NCBI GenBank assembly: GCA_949878535.1
Contig: CATLAS010000011.1
Coordinates: forward strand, 1-11,369
DNA: 11,369 nucleotides
Reading direction: 5' to 3'
Source of the DNA: an uncultured Eubacteriales bacterium
GTDB taxonomy: Bacteria > Bacillota > Clostridia > Oscillospirales > CAG-272
Positions 7,260 to 11,369 of this stretch are shown here, one piece after another (the first letter of the stretch is position 1; every line of letters begins with the position of its first letter). The notes below the pieces were generated by a model that was not told the DNA's origin, searched no databases, and saw nothing but the letters and a program-made list of their open reading frames with translations. The position numbers were made by a program, and so were the translations under genes.

Positions 7260-7374
7260 CGACTGAGGGATTGTTTATGCTATCATTTTGCAGGATTTAT
7301 AAATTGACAGTATGTATGGACAATCCCTCCGAGTTTTGCTGCGCAAAACCCACCTCCCTTTACACAAGGGAGGC
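7228..7374. repeat. Palindromic intergenic element, copy R5, inverted relative to R1
   Basis: Left arm GGCTCCCTTGTGCAAAGGGAGCT (7228-7250), right arm CCTCCCTTTACACAAGGGAGG (7353-7373), and inner pair GAGGGATTGT (7265-7274) / ACAATCCCTC (7320-7329). The right half carries the hairpin GTTTTGC-TGC-GCAAAAC. The reverse complement of the core shares CTGCAAAATGATAGCATAAA with R1, so this copy points the other way. It ends about 130 bp before the ktrB promoter. Confidence 0.85.
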
Positions 7375-7394
7375 TTGGGTTTGGTGTAAATTGC

Positions 7395-7434
7395 ACCGTG
7401 CCACCTCCCTTTGCCGAGGACGTCTTTTCTGGTG
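7395..7434. repeat. Decayed element arm
   Basis: ACCGTGCCACCTCCCTTTGCCGAGGACG resembles a right arm of the palindromic family with a disrupted stem. It abuts the end of R5 across about 20 bp and carries no gene. Confidence 0.4.
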
Positions 7435-7485
7435 GTGCTGAACAAGAGAACCGTCATAATTTGCCCTTCCCTTTTTCTTCACACA

Positions 7486-7551
7486 TTTATCACATGGATT
7501 CCATTGACTGGATCTATCAAAATGTGATACAATATATAGGAATGTAATACA
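7486..7551. promoter_or_regulatory. Possible operator around the ktrB promoter
   Basis: TATCACAT (7488-7495) and ATGTGATA (7522-7529) are perfect inverted copies that bracket the -35 and touch the -10. A third related copy, ATGTAATA (7542-7549), lies 20 bp after the second, and the surrounding 11-mers AATGTGATACA and AATGTAATACA differ by one base. The spacing is about two helical turns. The 9-mer TTTATCACA (7486-7494) also occurs at 10402-10410 in front of the ferritin gene. The regulator is unknown; the Crp-type protein at 9706-10380 is a candidate. Confidence 0.35.
7504..7533 (+). promoter_or_regulatory. Promoter for ktrB-ktrA
   Basis: TTGACT (7504-7509), an 18-bp spacer and TACAAT (7528-7533), with the start near 7540 and a leader of about 37 nt. 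No riboswitch fits in that space, so control by c-di-AMP riboswitch, as in some K+ transporter genes, is not visible here. Confidence 0.65.
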
Positions 7552-7576
7552 TCATAAGCATGAAAGAGGGCATTTC

Positions 7577-8980
7577 ATGTTCGGTAAAACCTTAAAAAAA
7601 CGCACATTTCATTTGTCCGCCTCCCAAACAATCATGGCAGGATTTGCCTGTATGATCTTTATTGGCGCACTTTTGCTGAATCTTCCCGCTGCCAGCAGAT
7701 CAGGGGAAAGTGTTGGCTTTATCAATGCATTGTTTACCGCCACCTCTGCTAACTGCGTTACTGGATTGATTGTCGTGAACACGATGGCCCACTGGACTTT
7801 GTTCGGGAAAGTGGTAATTCTTTTGCTGATTCAGGTCGGCGGGCTTGGATTTATGACTCTGATCACAATTGCTATGGTTTTGATCCGCCGGAAAATCTCC
7901 CTGAGAAGTCGGCAAACAATCCAGGCATCCTTTAATCAGGAAAGTATCGGCGGCATGGTCCGTCTGGTGCGAAATGTTGTTTTAATAACCCTCTTTTTTG
8001 AAATAGTCGGCGCACTTTTGCTGGCGTTTTCCTTTTGGATCAATGGTTCCATGTCTATCCCGCGTGCTTTAGGACAGGGTATATTTCACGCAATTTCTGC
8101 TTTTTGTAATGCCGGATTTGACAACATCGGACCAGAAGGGCTGATGCCATTTCAAAAAAATATTCCTGTCAATCTTATTATAATGATATTGATTATTGCA
8201 GGCGGCATCGGTTTTACCGTTTGGGGGGAAATTGCACGAATCCTGCACAACAAATCAAAACAATCCCTGCGCGTTCGTTTGCGACGGTTCAGTCTGCACA
8301 GCAAAATTGTTTTAGCAGTCACTGGCGTTCTGATCGTGGGCGGTGCCATCTTTTTCCTAATTGTGGAATGGTCCAACCCGCGCACACTGGGCGGCATGCC
8401 GATCTGGGAAAAAATCCAGGCTTCCCTGTTTCAGTCGGTAACGCTGCGCACTGCCGGTTTCAATACCATCCCACAGGATGGACTGACGGAAATTTCCCAG
8501 TTCTTTTCCTGCATTCTCATGCTGATTGGCGGATCGCCCGCCGGTACCGCCGGAGGTATCAAAACGGTTACTGTTGGCGTAATCATCGTCTCCATGATTT
8601 CCGTAATCTGCGGCAGAAACAAAGTGGAGGCATTTGGTCGCTCACTCCCGCTGGATCTGCTGCAAAAGGCATTAAGTGTTGTTTCTATCATGCTGTCAGT
8701 AGTATTTCTTTCTACCGTACTGCTGCATTTTACAGAACTGAGCAACCCTTATCCGCACACATTTTTAGACTTACTGTTTGAAACATGTTCGGCTGCGGGT
8801 ACTGTTGGTGTAACCACAGGAATCACCCCCCATCTGTCTGACGCTGGGAAAATTGTTCTTATTATTTGTATGTATATCGGGCGGCTCAGTCCAATCACGG
8901 TAGTAGTCGCATTGAATAAAAAACTGCGCGCAGGCGATGACAGCATTGGGCTGCCGTCAGAGCGTGTAATTATCGGTTAA
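7577..8980 (+). CDS. ktrB: K+ channel-like subunit of a Ktr/Trk potassium uptake system
   Basis: A 467-residue membrane protein of the Trk/Ktr/HKT superfamily that conducts K+ (with Na+ or H+ dependence in relatives). All four pore loops are visible with their selectivity-filter glycines: ATSANCVTGL (Gly63), ISAFCNAGF (Gly180), VTLRTAGFNT (Gly294) and SAAGTVGVTTG (Gly411). The conserved gating loop IGGSPAGTAGGIKT (317-330) is present. The length fits KtrB/TrkG better than the longer TrkH. AGAGGG lies 6 nt before the ATG. It is followed by its cytosolic gating partner at 9019, so the pair is a complete uptake system. Naming ktrB or trkH is a matter of convention; the single-RCK partner favours Ktr. 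Confidence 0.95.
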   Translation: MFGKTLKKRTFHLSASQTIMAGFACMIFIGALLLNLPAASRSGESVGFINALFTATSANCVTGLIVVNTMAHWTLFGKVVILLLIQVGGLGFMTLITIAMVLIRRKISLRSRQTIQASFNQESIGGMVRLVRNVVLITLFFEIVGALLLAFSFWINGSMSIPRALGQGIFHAISAFCNAGFDNIGPEGLMPFQKNIPVNLIIMILIIAGGIGFTVWGEIARILHNKSKQSLRVRLRRFSLHSKIVLAVTGVLIVGGAIFFLIVEWSNPRTLGGMPIWEKIQASLFQSVTLRTAGFNTIPQDGLTEISQFFSCILMLIGGSPAGTAGGIKTVTVGVIIVSMISVICGRNKVEAFGRSLPLDLLQKALSVVSIMLSVVFLSTVLLHFTELSNPYPHTFLDLLFETCSAAGTVGVTTGITPHLSDAGKIVLIICMYIGRLSPITVVVALNKKLRAGDDSIGLPSERVIIG

Positions 8981-9018
8981 AAGTGATTCTGCCCTTCGGG
9001 CAAAAAACGGAGTTTACT

Positions 9019-9666
9019 ATGGCAAATAAAAAAAATAATAAAAATTTTGCAGTTCTTGGGTTGGGTCATTTCGGCATGAGCATTATACAAACCCTCTCAG
9101 AACTGGACGTCAATATTTTAGCATGCGACCGGGACGAGGCAAAATTGCAGCTTGCTACAGAATATGCCATCCATGTAGTTCGTGCAGACATTGCGGATGA
9201 AAACGCACTGGCACGGCTGGGTCTGGGTAATTTTGACGTAATTGTCCTTGCTGTCGGCAAAGATTTTGAAGCATCACAAATTGCAACCATGATTGCAAAG
9301 GAAAACGGTGCAAAACATGTTATTGTGAAAGCACGCAACCTGCGGCAGAAAAAGATTTTGGAAAGCATCGGCGCAGACGAAGTCATTTTACCAGAACATG
9401 AAATCGGCGCAAAATTGGCGCGACGTCTGGCAAGTCCTAATATTATGGATATATTGGACGATTCTGATTTCTATACAATCACAGAAATGCATCCAATGGA
9501 CGAATGGCTGAACCAGACCATCCATGAGTCGGATATCCGCCATAAGCACAATATCACAGTATTGGCAATTCGTCGGGGAGACAAGTTTATAATCCCTGTT
9601 TCACCGGCCGAAGTATTGACAGAACAGGATGTTCTGCTTGTTTTCAGCGAGAAAAAACGAAAGTGA
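9019..9666 (+). CDS. ktrA: Ktr/Trk gating subunit with RCK_N (NAD/ATP-binding) and TrkA_C domains
   Basis: A 215-residue cytosolic protein. The Rossmann-type RCK_N domain starts at FAVLGLGHFGMS with GLGHFG (14-19) as the GxGxxG nucleotide loop and an acidic residue (Asp37) after the second strand. The last 70 or so residues, ending VSPAEVLTEQDVLLVFSEKK, are a TrkA_C domain, which in relatives binds c-di-AMP or other ligands. Rings of this subunit open and close the KtrB pore in response to ATP/ADP. I chose the ATG at 9019, with GGAG 6 nt upstream. A GTG at 8983 would add 12 residues without a good RBS. It follows ktrB by 38 bp; the small hairpin TGCCC-TTC-GGGCA (8990-9002) lies in the gap. 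Confidence 0.93.
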   Translation: MANKKNNKNFAVLGLGHFGMSIIQTLSELDVNILACDRDEAKLQLATEYAIHVVRADIADENALARLGLGNFDVIVLAVGKDFEASQIATMIAKENGAKHVIVKARNLRQKKILESIGADEVILPEHEIGAKLARRLASPNIMDILDDSDFYTITEMHPMDEWLNQTIHESDIRHKHNITVLAIRRGDKFIIPVSPAEVLTEQDVLLVFSEKKRK

Positions 9667-9705
9667 ATCAACAAACGTTGGATTTTACATTGTGAAAGGA
9701 GTGCT

Positions 9706-10380
9706 ATGAGTCAGATCAAACCGGCACTGCAGGACTTTTTTCCCTTTTGGGATAAGCTGGACCCAGAGCATCAAAAGGAATTAACGAAACATTGCGGATT
9801 GCAGCATTTCCGTAAGGGCGACACAATCGAAACCAAAGACAGGCAATGTATGGGATTGCTTTTAATTCAAACAGGACAGCTGCGCGCGCTGATCTTGTCG
9901 GAAGGCGGAAAGGAAATCACACTGTATCGGCTATACGAATTAGACATTTGCCTTTTTTCCGCTGCCTGCATTATGCGCAACATTCAGTTTGATATACAAA
10001 TCGAGGTAGAGGCAGATACCGATGCGTTTGTTCTTCCGCCTGTATTATATGATCGCCTATCCAGAGAATCAGCGCTTATGGCAAACTACACAAATGAGCT
10101 AATGGCGTCCCGTTTTTCCAACGTGATGTGGACATTGGAGCAGATTTTATTCAAAAGCTTGGACAGCCGTCTGGCAGGTGCATTACTGGAGCGGGCTGCC
10201 GATGAAAGCACAGCAGAACTGCATGTAACCCATGAATGGTTAGCCCGAGATTTAGGCACTGCCCGGGAGGTAATCACCCGTATGCTGAAATATTTCCGGG
10301 ATGAAGGCTGGATTGAACTTTCCAGGGGATGTGTTCGTCTGCGGAATGAGAAGAAGCTGCGGGAAATTGCAAATCAGTAA
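9706..10380 (+). CDS. Crp/Fnr-family transcriptional regulator
   Basis: A 224-residue regulator with an N-terminal cyclic-nucleotide-like sensor barrel (about 10-125), a dimer helix (about 127-160) and a C-terminal winged helix. The recognition helix is TAREVITRMLKYF (185-197). Its Arg187-Glu188-x3-Arg192 matches the contact residues Arg180, Glu181 and Arg185 of E. coli CRP, unlike FNR, so TGTGA half-sites are expected. The sensor carries Cys82 and Cys88 in ELDICLFSAACIM, plus Cys30 and Cys48. There is no N-terminal Fe-S cysteine cluster of FNR type, and I do not see the full cAMP-binding signature, so the effector is unknown. AAAGGAG lies 4 nt before the ATG. It starts 39 bp after ktrA and may be read from the ktr promoter. 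A matching site lies 16 bp after its stop, before ferritin. Confidence 0.9.
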   Translation: MSQIKPALQDFFPFWDKLDPEHQKELTKHCGLQHFRKGDTIETKDRQCMGLLLIQTGQLRALILSEGGKEITLYRLYELDICLFSAACIMRNIQFDIQIEVEADTDAFVLPPVLYDRLSRESALMANYTNELMASRFSNVMWTLEQILFKSLDSRLAGALLERAADESTAELHVTHEWLARDLGTAREVITRMLKYFRDEGWIELSRGCVRLRNEKKLREIANQ

Positions 10381-10395
10381 AACATATAAAAGATT

Positions 10396-10437
10396 TGTGA
10401 CTTTATCACAGTCCGGACACAAATGCAGTACTATAAT
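10396..10437 (+). promoter_or_regulatory. Ferritin promoter with a Crp-type site in class II position
   Basis: A perfect -10 TATAAT (10432-10437) has no acceptable -35 at 16-18 bp. In its place TGTGA-CTTTA-TCACA (10396-10410) is centred at 10403, about 41 bp before the expected start near 10444. That is the position of class II Crp/Fnr activator sites. The 5-bp spacer is one shorter than in the E. coli CRP site. The regulator encoded directly upstream is the natural candidate. Confidence 0.65.
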
Positions 10438-10474
10438 AAATCAAAAATATATTATTACATAAAGGAGAAATATC

Positions 10475-10987
10475 ATGGATAATAAAGTAAAAGACTTATT
10501 GAACGAGCAAATTATGAAGGAATTCTATTCGGCGTATCTATATCTGGATATGGCAAATTACTACGGCGACGAAGGTCTCGAAGGCTTCCAGAACTGGTTT
10601 GAAATTCAAGCGCAGGAGGAGCGGGATCACGCAATGCTGATGCGTACATATCTGATGAACAACGGCGAAAAAGTTACGCTGCTGCCCATTGACGCACCTG
10701 CAGAACAGTATGCTTCCTTTGATGCACCGCTGAAAAAGACAATGGAGCATGAAAAAACTGTTACCGAATCTATACACACAATTTTCGCAGCAGCAAACGA
10801 AATTCATGATTACCGTGCAATGGAATTTCTCAATTGGTTTATCAAAGAACAGGCTGAAGAAGAGAAAAATGCAGGAGATCTGATTAAAAAATATCAGTTA
10901 TTCGGCACAGATGCAAAAGGCTTGTATCAGTTAGATCAGGAGCTGAAAGCCCGGGTATATTCTGCACCATCTCTCATTTTGGATTAA
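10475..10987 (+). CDS. ftnA: Ferritin (non-haem, bacterial FtnA type)
   Basis: A 170-residue four-helix protein that oxidises Fe2+ and stores it as ferric mineral inside a 24-subunit shell, also limiting iron-driven oxidative damage. The ferroxidase ligands known from E. coli FtnA are all in place one residue earlier: Glu16, Tyr23, Glu49, His52, Glu93, Gln126 and Glu129. They sit in EFYSAYLYLDMA, QAQEERDHA and IKEQAEEEKNA. There is no haem-ligating methionine context of bacterioferritin, and length is normal. AAAGGAG lies 7-8 nt before the ATG. It has its own promoter after the Crp-type regulator gene and ends in a strong terminator, so it forms a single-gene unit, probably under that regulator. 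Confidence 0.96.
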   Translation: MDNKVKDLLNEQIMKEFYSAYLYLDMANYYGDEGLEGFQNWFEIQAQEERDHAMLMRTYLMNNGEKVTLLPIDAPAEQYASFDAPLKKTMEHEKTVTESIHTIFAAANEIHDYRAMEFLNWFIKEQAEEEKNAGDLIKKYQLFGTDAKGLYQLDQELKARVYSAPSLILD

Positions 10988-11019
10988 GAGGTCTGCGGTT
11001 GTCAGTAAATTTGTTTAAG

Positions 11020-11049
11020 ACGCCCCTTTTATCTTAAGGGGCGTTTTTT
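11020..11049 (+). terminator. Intrinsic terminator after ferritin
   Basis: ACGCCCCTT (11020-11028) pairs with AAGGGGCGT (11036-11044) around a 7-nt loop, followed by a run of T (11044-11049) and ATTT. It lies 33 bp after the ferritin stop. Confidence 0.95.
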
Positions 11050-11139
11050 ATTTGATGCAGAACTGAAACGATCTTTACGAATTTAAAAGCTCAAAGATGG
11101 CGTGGTGCAGCTGAGACGGAAGAACCACACTCATTTTTA

Positions 11140-11310
11140 GCCTCCCATGTGAGGATCCGCTGCGCGGCTCCATAGGGAGGTGGATCGCCCAAGCGTAGCG
11201 ATCGAGACGGAAGGATTGTCTAAGTGATACTGTCGGTTTGAAGATCCTGCAAATGATAGTATAACAATCCCCCACCCGCTACGCGGGAGCCCCCTTTGCA
11301 CAAGGGGGCC
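11140..11310. repeat. Palindromic intergenic element, copy R6, with an extra palindrome in the left arm
   Basis: Same orientation as R1. The right arm GCCCCCTTTGCACAAGGGGGC (11289-11309) is followed by TTTTTATTT and could end plus-strand transcription. The inner pair is AAGGATTGT / ACAATCCCC, and the core shares GATCCTGCAAATGATAGTATA with other copies. The left arm, normally CCTCCCTTGTGCAAAGGGAGG, has its tip replaced by a longer palindromic insert containing GAGGATCCGCTGCGCGGCTC (11151-11170). Confidence 0.8.
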
Positions 11311-11330
11311 TTTTTATTTGTGCTGTGCGA

Positions 11331-11369
11331 CAGCTCCCTATGGAGCCGCGCAACGAATCCTCACATAGG
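11331..11369. repeat. Start of another palindromic element, cut by the window edge
   Basis: CAGCTCCCTATGGAGCCGCG followed by CAACGAATCCTCACATAGG is an element arm with the same tip insert as R6, in inverted orientation. The rest lies outside the window. Confidence 0.65.

Noticed and set aside
6869..7307. Open frames on both strands encoding 17-residue repeats (such as TAPFTGGSHKEELECFV)
   Set aside because: They exist only because the 51-bp unit is divisible by three. They lie on both strands, lack an RBS, and the unit is clearly a hairpin arm of a non-coding element.
8990..9002. Terminator between ktrB and ktrA
   Set aside because: The stem is only 5 bp with a 3-nt loop and is followed by A, not T, on the coding strand.
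8983..9018. GTG start for ktrA adding 12 residues
   Set aside because: No good RBS; the ATG at 9019 has GGAG 6 nt upstream and the RCK_N domain starts right after it.

Overview
The window looks like chromosome from an anaerobic, low-to-mid GC Gram-positive bacterium, most likely a gut-type clostridium (Oscillospirales/Ruminococcaceae-like). The evidence is strong AGGAG ribosome binding sites, sigma-A type promoters, pyruvate formate-lyase fermentation genes, Ktr-type potassium uptake, and many long palindromic intergenic repeats with the core AGGGATTGT...ACAATCCCT. The taxon is an inference from gene style. I could run no database search.

Layout. (1) 1-3552, minus strand: the pfl operon. A TTGACA promoter (3526-3552) is followed by a ZTP (pfl-motif) riboswitch (about 3420-3500) whose last bases overlap an intrinsic terminator (3392-3425). 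About 660 bp of repeat elements follow, then pflB (506-2728) and pflA (from 495, cut by the left edge). (2) 3603-6859: a divergent pair, a minus-strand GH172/DUF2961 glycosidase without a signal peptide and a plus-strand MFS transporter. Their back-to-back promoters and a perfect 8+8 inverted repeat lie between them. This looks like a small import-and-hydrolyse module for a fructofuranose- or arabinofuranose-containing sugar. (3) 6860-7480: a repeat cluster with seven 51-bp tandem units that run into a full palindromic element. (4) 7504-9666: ktrB-ktrA, a two-gene K+ uptake operon. (5) 9706-10987: a Crp/Fnr-family regulator, then a ferritin whose promoter lacks a -35 box but has TGTGA-N5-TCACA centred near -41, then a strong terminator. 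(6) 11050-11369: another palindromic element and the start of one more.

How the parts fit. PflB with its activase PflA makes formate and acetyl-CoA. Formate feeds 10-formyl-tetrahydrofolate, and ZTP accumulates when that cofactor is short, so a ZTP switch that turns pfl on makes sense. The regulator's recognition helix carries the R-E-x-x-x-R pattern of Crp. This fits the TGTGA half-sites in front of the ferritin gene, and a shared 9-mer (TTTATCACA) also sits just upstream of the ktrB promoter.

I found no new defence system, no transposase and no CRISPR. The most interesting material is regulatory and repetitive: the riboswitch separated from its gene by repeats, the expanding 51-bp array, a small palindrome nested in hairpin tips, and the predicted class II Crp-type site.
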